Assembly: GCF_004217565.1 (NCBI RefSeq)
Contig: NZ_SHLA01000001.1
Span: 1,860,001 to 1,924,000, forward strand
Reading direction: 5' to 3'
Source of the DNA: Zhihengliuella halotolerans
GTDB lineage: Bacteria; Actinomycetota; Actinomycetes; Actinomycetales; Micrococcaceae
DNA: 64,000 nucleotides
The position numbers and the translations under genes are program-made. This document shows positions 16,372-26,380 of this stretch, piece after piece. The notes beneath the pieces were generated by a model that did not search any database, was not told the DNA's origin, and saw only the letters and a list, made by a program, of their open reading frames with translations. The first letter of the stretch is position 1, and each line of letters starts with the position of its first letter.

Positions 16372-17841
16372 TCAGGCGGCGACCTCGGCCTTGTCGGCGG
16401 CCTCGGCGGTCGAGCTCTTCGCCTCGGCCTTCGGCGCCTCGGCCTTGGCGTCGTCCTTCTTGGCCTCCGGCTTCGGCTTCGGCGTCGCAGCCTCGACGAA
16501 CGCGCCGCGCGGATCCTGCAGATCGGAGATCTGCGTGGTGTCGCGGTTGAAGAAGAGGGACAGGAACCAGCCGCCGACGACGCGGAACTTGCGCTCGAAC
16601 GTCGGCATGGCCAGGCCGTGGTAGCCGCGGTGGGCGATCCAGGCCGGTGCGCCCTTCAGCTTGATGCCCATGACCTTGGCGACACCCTTCCAGGAGCCGA
16701 AGCCCGCGACGGCGCCGAGGTTCTTGTGCACGTACTTCTTGATGCGGCCGACGCCATAGCGGTGCGCGTAGATGTTGTTCGCGAGCAGCTTCGCCTGGCG
16801 GACGGCGTGCTGGGCGTTCGGAACGCAGGTCCCGTCCGGCAGGCCGCCGGTCACATCCGGGACGGCGGAGATGTCGCCGGCAGCCCAGGCGCCCTCGATG
16901 ACCTCGGTGCGGTCCTCGTTCGTCAGGCGCAGGTCCTGCCCGGTCACCAGGCGGCCGCGCTGCTCGACGACGAAGTCAGTCGAGCGAACCATCGGGTTCG
17001 CCATGACGCCGGCGGTCCAGATGAGCGTGTCCGCGCCGAAGGTGCCGGCGGAGGACTTGTCCGTCATGTCGGTCAGTTCCAGCTTGCCGTTCTCGGCCTT
17101 GGCGAGCGAGGTGTTCAGCAGGACCTCGATGCCGCGGGAGCGCATGTGGTCCACGACCCATTCGGCCTGCTCGGCGGTGACCTCAGGCATGATGCGGCCC
17201 ATGGCCTCGACCAGCTTGAAGCGGATCTCGTCCTGCTCGACGCGGTCGTTCTTGGAGACGGCCTTGCGGACCATGTCCTCGATCTCGGTGATGGCCTCGA
17301 TGCCGGCGAACCCGCCGCCGACGACGACGAACGTCAGCGCGCTCTCGCGCTCCGGACCGGCCGGCAGCATCGATGCGGTCTCGACGCGCTCGAGGACCTG
17401 GTTGCGCAGCGCGACGGCCTCTTCGATCGTCTTCAGGCCGATGCCGCTCTCGGCGAGGCCCGGGATCGGGAAGGTGCGGGTCACGGCGCCTGCGGCCATG
17501 ACGACGTCCTGGTACTCGAGCTCGAAGGGCTCGCCCTCGGTCGGCACGACGACGGCCTTGCGGTTATCGTGATCGACGGCCGTGACGCGGCCGGTGACGA
17601 GCTCGGCGTCGCCCAGGTGGGTGCGGTGGGAGACGATCGCGTGGCGCGGCTCGATCTGCCCGCCGGCGACCTCCGGCAGGAACGGCTGGTAGGTCATGTA
17701 CGGCAGCGGGTCGACAACGGTCACGATGCCGCCGTGGGCCTTGACCTTCTTCTGCAGTTTCTTCGCCACGTAGAGACCGACGTAGCCACCGCCAACGACG
17801 AGGATGCGCGGACGGTCGGAAAGCTGGTGAGTGTTAGGCAT
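16372..17841 (-). CDS. ndh: Type II NADH dehydrogenase (NDH-2)
   Basis: 489 residues. Two Rossmann folds are seen: the FAD site VVGGGYVGLYVAKKL at about 15-30 and the NADH site VVVGGGFAGIEAITE at about 172-186. AAGDISAVPD (near 318) and NAQHAVRQAKLLANN are the usual C-terminal FAD/quinone motifs. The C-terminal 45 residues are Lys/Ala/Glu-rich and look disordered. It transfers electrons from NADH to quinone without proton pumping, at the inner face of the membrane. TATGCT 6 nt before ATG 17841 indicates a leaderless start. Confidence 0.9.
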   Translation of the reverse strand: MPNTHQLSDRPRILVVGGGYVGLYVAKKLQKKVKAHGGIVTVVDPLPYMTYQPFLPEVAGGQIEPRHAIVSHRTHLGDAELVTGRVTAVDHDNRKAVVVPTEGEPFELEYQDVVMAAGAVTRTFPIPGLAESGIGLKTIEEAVALRNQVLERVETASMLPAGPERESALTFVVVGGGFAGIEAITEIEDMVRKAVSKNDRVEQDEIRFKLVEAMGRIMPEVTAEQAEWVVDHMRSRGIEVLLNTSLAKAENGKLELTDMTDKSSAGTFGADTLIWTAGVMANPMVRSTDFVVEQRGRLVTGQDLRLTNEDRTEVIEGAWAAGDISAVPDVTGGLPDGTCVPNAQHAVRQAKLLANNIYAHRYGVGRIKKYVHKNLGAVAGFGSWKGVAKVMGIKLKGAPAWIAHRGYHGLAMPTFERKFRVVGGWFLSLFFNRDTTQISDLQDPRGAFVEAATPKPKPEAKKDDAKAEAPKAEAKSSTAEAADKAEVAA

Positions 17842-17847
17842 ACGTCC

Positions 17848-17853
17848 AGCATA
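17848..17853 (-). promoter_or_regulatory. -10 box, leaderless start of ndh
   Basis: TATGCT on the minus strand, then 6 nt, then ATG 17841. Confidence 0.6.
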
Positions 17854-17927
17854 GCGCGGTTTCGGCCTTTTGTGAAAACATTCACTTGGGCTGGGTGAAA
17901 AAGTTCACGAGGCGACGGGGCCGGGCC

Positions 17928-19424
17928 TCACTTGATCTTCTCGGGCAGATCATCGAAAGGGTCGTGCCCCCGCCCCACCTTCCATTCCGCATCCGCGATC
18001 GTGCCCTCGCTGACCCGCTGCGCCTGCAGCAGCCGGCGGGTCCGCGCCATTCGGGCGCCGCCGAAGGCGACGACGAACAGCGCCAGCGCACCGAACCCGA
18101 ACAGCAGCGCAGGCGCCAGCACTTCTCCCCGTTCGGGCGGGGCTGCGGCACGCGGAGCATCGACGGGGTCGATGCTGGAGGTAGCTTCCTGGTCGGGTGC
18201 CGCGGGCTCCGTACTGGGGTCCGTGTCCGCGCGGCGATGTACGCGAATCCACTCGGCGATCGTGCCGAGCGGATTGGACTCCACGGGCGGGACGTCGGTG
18301 GTCAACGCGGCCTCGGCGTCGAGGATCCCGTACCCGTAGATGTTGTCGAAACCCGGGTCCCCCGCGTCGTCGGCGGTCGCGAGGATCCGGTTGATGACGT
18401 CGGCGGCGGGCAGGTCGGGCTCGGCGGAGCGGATCAGTGCCGCGACGCCGGCCACGAGCGGCGCGGCCCCGGAGGAGCCCGACCAACCCGCGTAGCCGCC
18501 GCCCGGCAGCCCGCCCACAAGCGGGTCAGCGGGGGCCGAGACTCCGATCGTGATGCCCTGCGTCGAGGCGTCCCAGCTGGCCTCGCGCTCGCGATCCACA
18601 CCCGCCACGGTCAGCACGCCGGGGATGGTCGCGGGGGCGCCGACCTGCGTCATGCCGCCGGCACGGTTTCCGGCCGCGGCGACCACGACGACGTCGTGCT
18701 CCTCGGCGTACAGGAACGCTTCATCCCATGACTGGGGCCAGGAGGTGCTCGTCGACCCCATCGAGAGGTTGATGACGTCGGCACCCTGGTCGACGGCCCA
18801 GCGCACCGCGTTCGGGATCTGCTCCTCGATCCCCACCCCCGCGGGGTTCTCGGCGCCGAGCCACACCGAGGCCGTGAGTAGCTCGGCCTTGGGTGCGACA
18901 CCGATGATGCCGTCGTCGCCGGGGCCCGGTTCGGGGATCTCGATGGGCTCAGGCTTCTCCGGCGGGTCCTCGTCCTCCTCCTCGGCCTTCTTCTTGGCGC
19001 GTTTGTAGGCGATGTCCTGCCGTTCGGCGTCGGCCTCGGCCCGCTTGATCTCGGTCTCGTTGTTCCCGCGCCCGGCGAGCATGGTGGCGACGAGCGTGCC
19101 GTGCTCGGGCAGCGGGCCGATCGCCTCGGTTCCGTCGGACGACCCGGCGCCCGAGGAGTCGGTGCCGCCCACGACGGCACCCCGGAGGTCGGGGTGCGAA
19201 TCGTCGACCCCGGTGTCGATGACGGCGACCTTCACGCCCTCGCCGCGACTGGTCTTCCAGGCCTCCTCGATGCCGTAGTCCTCGAGCCAGTACTGGCTGT
19301 CACGCGGATGAGCGGCGTTCGCCGGCGGGCCGATCAGGACCGTACCGGCGGCGACGGCCAGGACGGCAAGCGCGCCCAGGGGGCGGCGCATGCCCCGACT
19401 CGATCGGGCGGCGTGCTGGGCCAT
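17928..19424 (-). CDS. S8 (subtilisin/mycosin-like) serine protease, membrane-anchored
   Basis: 498 residues. A signal peptide is followed by a catalytic domain with Asp70 (AVIDTGVDD), His108 (EHGTLVATM), oxyanion Asn253 (AAAGN) and Ser318 in GSSGAAPLVAG, a GSS variant of the usual GTS. A highly charged insertion (about 121-172, KKKAEEEDEDPPEKPEP) interrupts the domain between His and Asn. One membrane helix near residues 440-460 leaves a short basic cytoplasmic tail. This layout resembles mycosins, but no type VII secretion genes are nearby. The start at 19424 has GAGGAG upstream. It lies just downstream of Ppx/GppA. Confidence 0.88.
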   Translation of the reverse strand: MAQHAARSSRGMRRPLGALAVLAVAAGTVLIGPPANAAHPRDSQYWLEDYGIEEAWKTSRGEGVKVAVIDTGVDDSHPDLRGAVVGGTDSSGAGSSDGTEAIGPLPEHGTLVATMLAGRGNNETEIKRAEADAERQDIAYKRAKKKAEEEDEDPPEKPEPIEIPEPGPGDDGIIGVAPKAELLTASVWLGAENPAGVGIEEQIPNAVRWAVDQGADVINLSMGSTSTSWPQSWDEAFLYAEEHDVVVVAAAGNRAGGMTQVGAPATIPGVLTVAGVDREREASWDASTQGITIGVSAPADPLVGGLPGGGYAGWSGSSGAAPLVAGVAALIRSAEPDLPAADVINRILATADDAGDPGFDNIYGYGILDAEAALTTDVPPVESNPLGTIAEWIRVHRRADTDPSTEPAAPDQEATSSIDPVDAPRAAAPPERGEVLAPALLFGFGALALFVVAFGGARMARTRRLLQAQRVSEGTIADAEWKVGRGHDPFDDLPEKIK

Positions 19425-19474
19425 CCATACTCCTCACAGGTGCGGCTCGGCGGGTGGTCCGCCGGCCGGCGCGG

Positions 19475-20437
19475 CTACTGCGCGACGACGGGGACACTCA
19501 AAGCGATCCCGTCGAGAATATCGTGTTCGCTCGTCGCGGCCGCGACGACCCGGCCGCCAGTCGCGGTCGCGAGGTGACGCACGACCGACCGCCAGATCAA
19601 CGCGCCGGCGCCGATGACGTCGACCCGCCCCGGGTGCATGAAGGGAAGAGCGGCCCGTCGCTCGCGCGGCAGCTCCAGGAGCTCGGTGGCCGCCGCCGCG
19701 ACGACGCCCAGCGGCAGCGCGGCGCCGTCGATCTCCTCGGGGACGTATTCGTCCAGGTCGAGCGCGTGCGCCGTGATGGTCGTGATGGTGCCGGCAACGC
19801 CGATCAGGCGGTCCACGCGCGTGAGGTCGACGTCCCGCTGGACCTCGATGATGAAGCGGGCGACCTCGCTCTCGGCCGCGGCGATCTCCTCGTCGGTGGG
19901 CGGGTCCCCGTGCAGGAACCGCTCGGTGAACCGGACGCAGCCCATGTCGATGCTGCGGGCGGCGGAGACGCCCTTTTCGTCGCCGAGAACGAACTCGGTG
20001 GAGCCGCCGCCGAGGTCGACGACGAGCACCTGCTCGCCGGCCCGGGGCGGGTGCACCGAAACGGCGCCGGCGAAGCTCAACCCGGCCTCGTCGTCACCCG
20101 TGACGACTTCGGGTTCCACACCGATGCGCTCGCGCACGCCGTCGATGAACTCCTGGCGGTTCTCGGCGTCGCGGGTCGCGCTCGTGGCGACGAAACGCAC
20201 AGCGGTCGCCGGCACATCGTGCCGCGTCATCAGCTCCTGGTATTCGTCGAGAGCCGCGAACGTCCGCTCGAGCGCCGAATCGTCGAACCGGCCCGTCGCG
20301 TCGACGCCCTGGCCGAGTCGCACGACGCGCATCTCGCGCGCCACGTCCTCGAGGCGGGCGACGCCGTCGTCGTGGATCACGTCGGCGATGAGCAGACGGA
20401 TGGAGTTCGTTCCGCAGTCGATGGCGGCGACGCGCAT
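19475..20437 (-). CDS. Ppx/GppA exopolyphosphatase family protein
   Basis: 320 residues, the short actinobacterial form (Ppx2/Rv1026-like). It carries the ASKHA phosphate motifs: AAIDCGTNSIRLL at the N-terminus, FVATSATRDA near 98, VVDLGGGSTEFVLG near 145 and GVAGTITT near 220. It hydrolyses polyphosphate or pppGpp; which is used cannot be told. ATG 20437 is chosen for AGGAGG upstream. It is part of the eno - FtsB-like - DUF501 - ppx gene string. Confidence 0.9.
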   Translation of the reverse strand: MRVAAIDCGTNSIRLLIADVIHDDGVARLEDVAREMRVVRLGQGVDATGRFDDSALERTFAALDEYQELMTRHDVPATAVRFVATSATRDAENRQEFIDGVRERIGVEPEVVTGDDEAGLSFAGAVSVHPPRAGEQVLVVDLGGGSTEFVLGDEKGVSAARSIDMGCVRFTERFLHGDPPTDEEIAAAESEVARFIIEVQRDVDLTRVDRLIGVAGTITTITAHALDLDEYVPEEIDGAALPLGVVAAAATELLELPRERRAALPFMHPGRVDVIGAGALIWRSVVRHLATATGGRVVAAATSEHDILDGIALSVPVVAQ

Positions 20438-20504
20438 GGGTGACCTCCTGGTCGGTTCGGCCGGTCCGGGACCCGGGCGGCGCGGATTCGCTTCGGTCCG
20501 GAGT

Positions 20505-21230
20505 CTACTCGGCCCCGGAGTCTTCCTGCTCCTGTTCGGCACGACGGCGGCGCGCCTCGGCCCGGTCGCGCTTCTTCGCCTCCACGTCCTGCTGCTCCTG
20601 GGTCTTGACGTGGCGGCTCCGATCGCGGTTCGGAGCCTCGCCCGTGGTCGGCCAGGCGCCGCCGCAATAGCAGCGATCTGCAGTCCACCACTCGGCGATG
20701 CCGGCGATGGCCTCGTCCCCGAGCGGGTTCACGCCGGGGCCGGCGGCGAGCGAGTGCCCCACCAGCACGTGCAGGCACTTCACGCGGCTGGGCATGCCGC
20801 CGGCGCTGACCCCGGCGATCTCCGGGACCTCGCCCACGCCGGTGCGTGCGCCGATGGCGTCGCGTGCGGCGAGATAGTCCTCGTGGGCGGCGCGGTAGGC
20901 CGCCGCCAGCTGTTCGTCACCTTCGAGCCGCTCGCTCATCTCGGCCATGAGGCCGGCCGCCTCCAGCCGGGACACCGCGGAGGTGATCACCGGGTGGGAC
21001 AGATAGAACGTCGTCGGGAAAGGGATGCCCGAGCTCAGCCGCGGGGCCGTCGTCGCGACGAGCGGGTTCCCGCACACGCAGCGGGCCCCGATTTCGACGA
21101 CGTCGCGCACGGGGCGCCCCAACTGCCGGCTCAGCGTGTCCAGATCCTGCTCGGTCGGCACGCGCTGTTCGGCGTCGAGGGTCTCGTGGCGTTCGGTCGG
21201 CTGACCGCCGTTTCCGGGCGTCTCGGGCAC
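20505..21230 (-). CDS. DUF501 domain protein
   Basis: 241 residues. The core spans residues 25-190 and has Cys residues in GARCVCGNPLV, KCLHVLVGHSLAAGPGVNPLGDEA and RCYCGGAW, which suggest metal binding or a redox role. The C-terminal 45 residues are a highly charged Glu/Arg/Lys helix. Function is unknown, but DUF501 genes sit between the FtsB-like and ppx genes in many actinobacteria (Rv1025 in M. tuberculosis). GGAGAC precedes the GTG/ATG start. Confidence 0.85.
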   Translation of the reverse strand: MPETPGNGGQPTERHETLDAEQRVPTEQDLDTLSRQLGRPVRDVVEIGARCVCGNPLVATTAPRLSSGIPFPTTFYLSHPVITSAVSRLEAAGLMAEMSERLEGDEQLAAAYRAAHEDYLAARDAIGARTGVGEVPEIAGVSAGGMPSRVKCLHVLVGHSLAAGPGVNPLGDEAIAGIAEWWTADRCYCGGAWPTTGEAPNRDRSRHVKTQEQQDVEAKKRDRAEARRRRAEQEQEDSGAE

Positions 21231-21254
21231 GGGTCTCCTTCTGGAAGGTCGTCT

Positions 21255-21986
21255 TTAGTCGGTTGCCGCCCGCTTGACGGAGTCCCACAGCGCGTCGACC
21301 CACGGCAGATCGGTGCGCACCTCGGACGGGCTGGCGTTCTCCGGCAGCGGGGACTCCTCGGGTGCCGGTTCCCCGACGACCATGTACTTGCGTTCGCCGG
21401 GCATCACCAAGTTTATCCGCTCGCGCGCCTGCTGACGTATGTAGGCCGGGTCCTCCCAACGCGCGATGAGTGTCTCGAGCCCGTCCTGCTCCTCCTCGAG
21501 CTGCGCGATGTTGGCCCGCAGCTCCTGGAGCTCCTCGCGCTGGTCCATGTAGACCCCGACGGTCGGCAGCAGCATGATCGTGACAGCAGCCAGGACGACC
21601 GCGAGCGCGATCAGCCGGCCGGAGAAGCTGCGCATCGGCACCGGGTCGACGTTGTCGCGGGCCGTTGGCGGTTCACCTCCAGAGCGCGGACCGCCGGAGC
21701 GGATCCCGTCGGAGAGCGCGGCGCGCTCGCGCAGCCGGGCCTGGGACTTGGGGAGCTTGACGACCTTGGCGCCGCCGCGGGCCGCACTGGCAGGCTTCTT
21801 CTTCGCGGACTCCCGCCGGGCCCGCTCCTCGGCTGCCTCTCGCTCCGCGGCGCGCGCCTCGGCCGCCCGCTCCTCGGCCGCCCGGCGCTCGGCGGCACGC
21901 TGCGCATCGCGGTTCACGCGCGGCATGTTCGGGCGGCGGGTCGACACGGCTGGCTCCTGACGGGACTCGGCAACAGTAGGGGACAC
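21255..21986 (-). CDS. FtsB/DivIC-like septum formation initiator
   Basis: 243 residues. A long basic, Ala/Glu/Arg-rich N-terminus (about 1-120, with RAAERRAAEERAAEARAAER) is predicted to be helical and cytoplasmic. One membrane helix follows (about 123-146, LIALAVVLAAVTIMLLPTVG). Then comes a periplasmic coiled coil (DQREELQELRANIAQLEEEQDG) and the DivIC signature DPAYIRQQARERINLVMPGER. It should bridge FtsL/FtsQ in the divisome. The start is uncertain (21986 or a later Met such as MPRVNRD). It follows eno, the usual actinobacterial order. Confidence 0.87.
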   Translation of the reverse strand: MSPTVAESRQEPAVSTRRPNMPRVNRDAQRAAERRAAEERAAEARAAEREAAEERARRESAKKKPASAARGGAKVVKLPKSQARLRERAALSDGIRSGGPRSGGEPPTARDNVDPVPMRSFSGRLIALAVVLAAVTIMLLPTVGVYMDQREELQELRANIAQLEEEQDGLETLIARWEDPAYIRQQARERINLVMPGERKYMVVGEPAPEESPLPENASPSEVRTDLPWVDALWDSVKRAATD

Positions 21987-22029
21987 TTCGACTATGCCTC
22001 GGGCAGCCGCCCTGCTCCGGGGACGCCTG

Positions 22030-22059
22030 AGGGGAGCCGCCCCAACGGACGACTCCCCT
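22030..22059 (-). terminator. Hairpin between eno and the FtsB-like gene
   Basis: AGGGGAGCCGCCC and GGACGACTCCCCT form a 13-bp stem with G-U pairs and a 4-nt loop. There is no U-tract, so partial termination or attenuation after eno is more likely than a full stop. Confidence 0.55.
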
Positions 22060-22085
22060 TAGACTTTACGCGTTGAGACCGGCTG

Positions 22086-23378
<1,293 letters not shown>

Positions 23379-23431
23379 TCAAACAGGTTGTATTTGGCCG
23401 AAACACTGGGCACACCGGTGGGCCACATCAC

Positions 23432-24124
23432 CTAGCCTAGCGCGCGTGTGACGTCCTCGGTAAAGCGTGCGACGGCGCCGCGCAACGCGCGCTCCGCGTC
23501 CCAGCCGTTTCGCCTAGCCAGATCCACGGTCCGCAGCAGCTGCTCGCCCAGTTCCGCCTCCGTCGACGGGGTAACACTTCCGGGCGCGTCGGCACCCGCC
23601 GCTCCCCCGCCGACCGCGGGTACGACGGCGTCGTCCGCGCCGGCGCGTCCGGCCCGCCCGAGCGTCTTGTCGGCGAGCGTCAGCGCAGGCAGGTGCCGCG
23701 GCAGCGACGCGAACGGGTCCCTCCGCTCCGGGCGTTCGGCCCGCTTGGCCGCGTCCCAGGAGGCGATGATCTCCTCGATGGAGTCGGGGTAGTCCCCCAG
23801 CAGCGAACCGTCGGCGGCGAAGACGTGCCGGTTGCGGCGGATGAGTTTCTCGCTCAGCGTGTTCACGACGCCCTCCATCGTGAAGGACCCGCGCTCGGCG
23901 GCGATGGCGGAGTGCAGCACCACCTGATACAGGACGTCGCCGAGCTCGCCGCGAAGTTCATCGTCCGGGTGCCGCTCCTCGATGGCCTCGACGAGTTCGT
24001 AGCTCTCCTCGACGAGGTACTCGACGAGCGACTCGTGCGTCAGCGCCCGCGTCCAGACGCAATGCTGGCGCAACTCGGCGATGATCTGCACGAGCCGCTC
24101 GACGGCTCCCGGCTGCTGGGCCAT
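23432..24124 (-). CDS. mazG: MazG family nucleotide pyrophosphohydrolase
   Basis: 230 residues. It has the MazG motif THESLVEYLVEESYELVEAIEE (metal-binding Glu residues) and ELRGELGDVLYQVVLHSAIAAE, then FTMEGVVNTLSEKLIRRNRHVF. The usual CPWD before THESL is CVWT here. The C-terminal part has a Gly/Ala-rich linker and a second, weaker helical unit. It hydrolyses (d)NTPs to monophosphates as housecleaning. ATG 24124 is preferred over ATG 24151 because a TAGCCT box ends 7 nt upstream; that box overlaps the add stop codon. Confidence 0.87.
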   Translation of the reverse strand: MAQQPGAVERLVQIIAELRQHCVWTRALTHESLVEYLVEESYELVEAIEERHPDDELRGELGDVLYQVVLHSAIAAERGSFTMEGVVNTLSEKLIRRNRHVFAADGSLLGDYPDSIEEIIASWDAAKRAERPERRDPFASLPRHLPALTLADKTLGRAGRAGADDAVVPAVGGGAAGADAPGSVTPSTEAELGEQLLRTVDLARRNGWDAERALRGAVARFTEDVTRALG

Positions 24125-24131
24125 GGCGGGG

Positions 24132-24137
24132 AGGCTA
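24132..24137 (-). promoter_or_regulatory. -10 box, leaderless start of mazG
   Basis: TAGCCT on the minus strand, then 7 nt, then ATG 24124. The box includes the TAG stop codon of add. Confidence 0.5.
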
Positions 24138-25313
24138 CTCGTCGTCCGCATCCTCGTCGTCGCCGGCCCCGAGCGCAGCGTAGGCCTGGTTCACGTAGTC
24201 GACGAGCACCTCGCGCTCCTCGAGCGGAAGGAACGCGGCCTCGGCGGCGTTGAGCGTCAGCTCGAGGAAGTCGTCGAGGTCGTAGTCGAAGGCCTCCACG
24301 AGCAGCTCGAACTCGTCCGAGAGCCCGACGCCGGACATGAGGCGGTTGTCGGTGTTGATCGTGACGTTGAAACCCGTCTGGTACAGCAGGTCGATCGGGT
24401 GCGATTCGATGCTGTCGCCGAACTCGGCGATCGCGCCGGTCTGCAGATTGGAGGACGGGCAGACCTCGAGCGCGATACCGCGGTCGCGCACCCAGTTCGC
24501 CACCGGACCCAGCGAAACCAGACCGGTGGACTCGTCGACTGGTTCGCCGTCGTCGTCTACTCCCCCGAACTCGATCTCGATATCCTCGGCGACGCGCACA
24601 CCGTGGCCGAGCCGGGTCGCGTGGCCGGTGACGAGGGCCTCGCGGATGGAGTCGAGGCCGGCGGCCTCGCCCGCGTGCACCGTGGCCGGGAACATGTTCT
24701 CGGCGAGGAGCGTGAAGGCCTCGGCGTGGCGGGAGGGCGGGAAGCCGTTCTCCGCGCCGGCGATGTCGAAGCCGACGACGCCGCGGGAGCGGTGGCGCAG
24801 GGCCAGCTGGGCAATCTCGGTGCTGCGCTCGGCGTGACGCATCGCCGTGATGATCTGGCCGACCTGGATCGGAGTGCCAGCAGACTCGGCGTCGGCCATG
24901 CCGGCCTCGAGCCCGGCCTGCACCGCCTCCACGGCGTCGTCCAGGCTGAGCCCCTCGCGCAGGTGCTGCTCCGGTGCCCAGCGCACCTCGCCGTAGATCA
25001 CGCCGTCTGCGACGAGGTCCTCGACGAACTCGCGGGCGACGCGGGTCAGGGCCTCGCGTGTCTGCATGACGGCGACGGTGTGGTCGAACGTCTCGAGGTA
25101 GCGCTCGAGGGAACCGGAATCCGCGGACTCGAAGAACCAGCGGCCGAGCTCCTCCGCCTCGGTGGCGGGCAGTTCGTGGCCGATCTCGGCGGCCAGTTCG
25201 ATGATCGTGGCAGGTCGCAGTCCACCGTCGAGGTGGTCGTGCAGCGAGACCTTGGGGAGGGTTCGGAAGTCGAATTCGGGCGAGTACACGGTGTGGATCA
25301 TCTCGTTGGTCAC
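24135..25313 (-). CDS. add: Adenosine deaminase
   Basis: 392 residues. The N-terminal KVSLHDHLDGGLRP gives the zinc histidines (HxH), followed by GEVRWAPEQHL, the catalytic TVHAGEAAG near residue 217, LGHGVRVAED and the zinc ligand in NTDNRLMSG (near 315). It converts adenosine and deoxyadenosine to inosine compounds, feeding purine salvage. The C-terminus is very acidic (GAGDDEDADDE). The GTG start at 25313 lies 7 nt after a TACACT -10 box. Confidence 0.92.
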   Translation of the reverse strand: MTNEMIHTVYSPEFDFRTLPKVSLHDHLDGGLRPATIIELAAEIGHELPATEAEELGRWFFESADSGSLERYLETFDHTVAVMQTREALTRVAREFVEDLVADGVIYGEVRWAPEQHLREGLSLDDAVEAVQAGLEAGMADAESAGTPIQVGQIITAMRHAERSTEIAQLALRHRSRGVVGFDIAGAENGFPPSRHAEAFTLLAENMFPATVHAGEAAGLDSIREALVTGHATRLGHGVRVAEDIEIEFGGVDDDGEPVDESTGLVSLGPVANWVRDRGIALEVCPSSNLQTGAIAEFGDSIESHPIDLLYQTGFNVTINTDNRLMSGVGLSDEFELLVEAFDYDLDDFLELTLNAAEAAFLPLEEREVLVDYVNQAYAALGAGDDEDADDE

Positions 25314-25320
25314 AACTCCA

Positions 25321-25326
25321 AGTGTA
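25321..25326 (-). promoter_or_regulatory. -10 box, leaderless start of add
   Basis: TACACT on the minus strand, then 7 nt, then GTG 25313. Confidence 0.55.
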
Positions 25327-25332
25327 GGGGTG

Positions 25333-25365
25333 GGCCGGGTCGCACGGGGACCCCGCGACCCGGCC
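25333..25365 (-). terminator. Terminator after the nucleoside hydrolase gene
   Basis: GGCCGGGTCGC and GCGACCCGGCC form a perfect 11-bp stem with an 11-nt loop, just after the nucleoside hydrolase stop and before the add promoter. Confidence 0.7.
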
Positions 25366-25371
25366 GCGAGC

Positions 25372-26355
25372 TCACGCCGCGGCGGGCGAAGGTGCCGACG
25401 TCGCCGGCTCGGTCAGGGACAGGGTGAGGTGCTCGCAGAAGTCCGCGTCGACCCGCAGGACGACCCTGCACGTCGCCCCGCGGCGGTCCTCGTATCCGCG
25501 GTACTTGCCACGCAGGTCGCACACCGTCTGCCCGCGGCCTGGCCCGTCACTCGTGTCGACGACGACGGGCACCCGCGGGGCGGACTCCGCGACGACGCTG
25601 CCCAAGGCGATTGCGACGGCGAGCGGATCGTGCATGGCCGAACAGCCGCGGCCGAAGATGTCCCGGTAGAACTCGAAGTAATGCCCGAGCATCGAGGCGA
25701 GCACCTGGGCCGCGGGCCGCTCGGACTCCGCGAGCCGCTGCCGGTGCGGCTCCTCCAAGAGGTGCGCCATGGTGACGTCGAGGGGGACGAGGTTCACGGG
25801 CCAGCCGGCGGTCAGCACGGCGTGGGCGGCCTCGGGATCGTTGGCGATGTTGGCTTCGGCGACGGCGGTGACATTGCCCGGGGCCAGCGCCGCGCCGCCC
25901 ATGACGGTGACTGAATGGACCATCCCGGGCAGGCGCGGTTCGAGTTCGAGAGCGCGCGCGAGGTTCGTCAAGGGCCCGATGGCGATCACGCGCAGCGTGC
26001 CGGCGGAGGCGCGGGCGAGCGAGACGAGCATCTCCGCGGCGCTCTCGGCCTCGACCTGACGATCGGCCGGCGCGAGCTGCACCCCGCCGATGCCGTTGGC
26101 GCCGTGCACGTGGGGGGCGCCTCCCGCGTAGGGGGCAGCCAAGAAGTCATGCTCGCCGACGGCGACGGGGACGTCGTCGTGCCCCAGCAGGGCGAGGAGG
26201 TCCAGCGTGTTGCGCGCGGCCGTGCCGGAGTCGGTGTTGCCGCTGACGGTGCCGATGCCGCGCACGTCGGCCTCCGGCTGGGCCATGAGGTAAGCGAGGG
26301 CGAGGGCGTCGTCGATGCCCGTGTCGCAGTCGAGGTAGACGGGGAGGGTGTCCAT
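25372..26355 (-). CDS. Nucleoside hydrolase (IunH family)
   Basis: 327 residues. The DCDTGIDDALAL motif at 9-20 supplies the Ca2+-binding aspartates. VSGNTDSGTAARNTLDLL, ANGIGGVQL, IAIGPLTNLARAL and the C-terminal HDPLAVAIAL also fit the family. It splits the N-glycosidic bond of ribonucleosides to base and ribose. ATG 26355 has AAGGA upstream. It follows an MFS gene by 25 nt, an arrangement like uriT-uriH (uridine importer and hydrolase) of Corynebacterium glutamicum, so uridine is a reasonable guess for the substrate. Confidence 0.9.
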   Translation of the reverse strand: MDTLPVYLDCDTGIDDALALAYLMAQPEADVRGIGTVSGNTDSGTAARNTLDLLALLGHDDVPVAVGEHDFLAAPYAGGAPHVHGANGIGGVQLAPADRQVEAESAAEMLVSLARASAGTLRVIAIGPLTNLARALELEPRLPGMVHSVTVMGGAALAPGNVTAVAEANIANDPEAAHAVLTAGWPVNLVPLDVTMAHLLEEPHRQRLAESERPAAQVLASMLGHYFEFYRDIFGRGCSAMHDPLAVAIALGSVVAESAPRVPVVVDTSDGPGRGQTVCDLRGKYRGYEDRRGATCRVVLRVDADFCEHLTLSLTEPATSAPSPAAA

Positions 26356-26380
26356 GTCGGGTCCTTTCACAGGGAGGGTA

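Noticed and set aside
17928-19424. Calling the S8 protease a type VII secretion mycosin (MycP)
   Set aside because: No ESX component is in the window; the layout alone does not prove this role.
19614-22076. Open frame of 820 codons on the plus strand across ppx, DUF501 and the FtsB-like gene
   Set aside because: Antisense to three recognised genes, Ser/Arg-rich, no domain.
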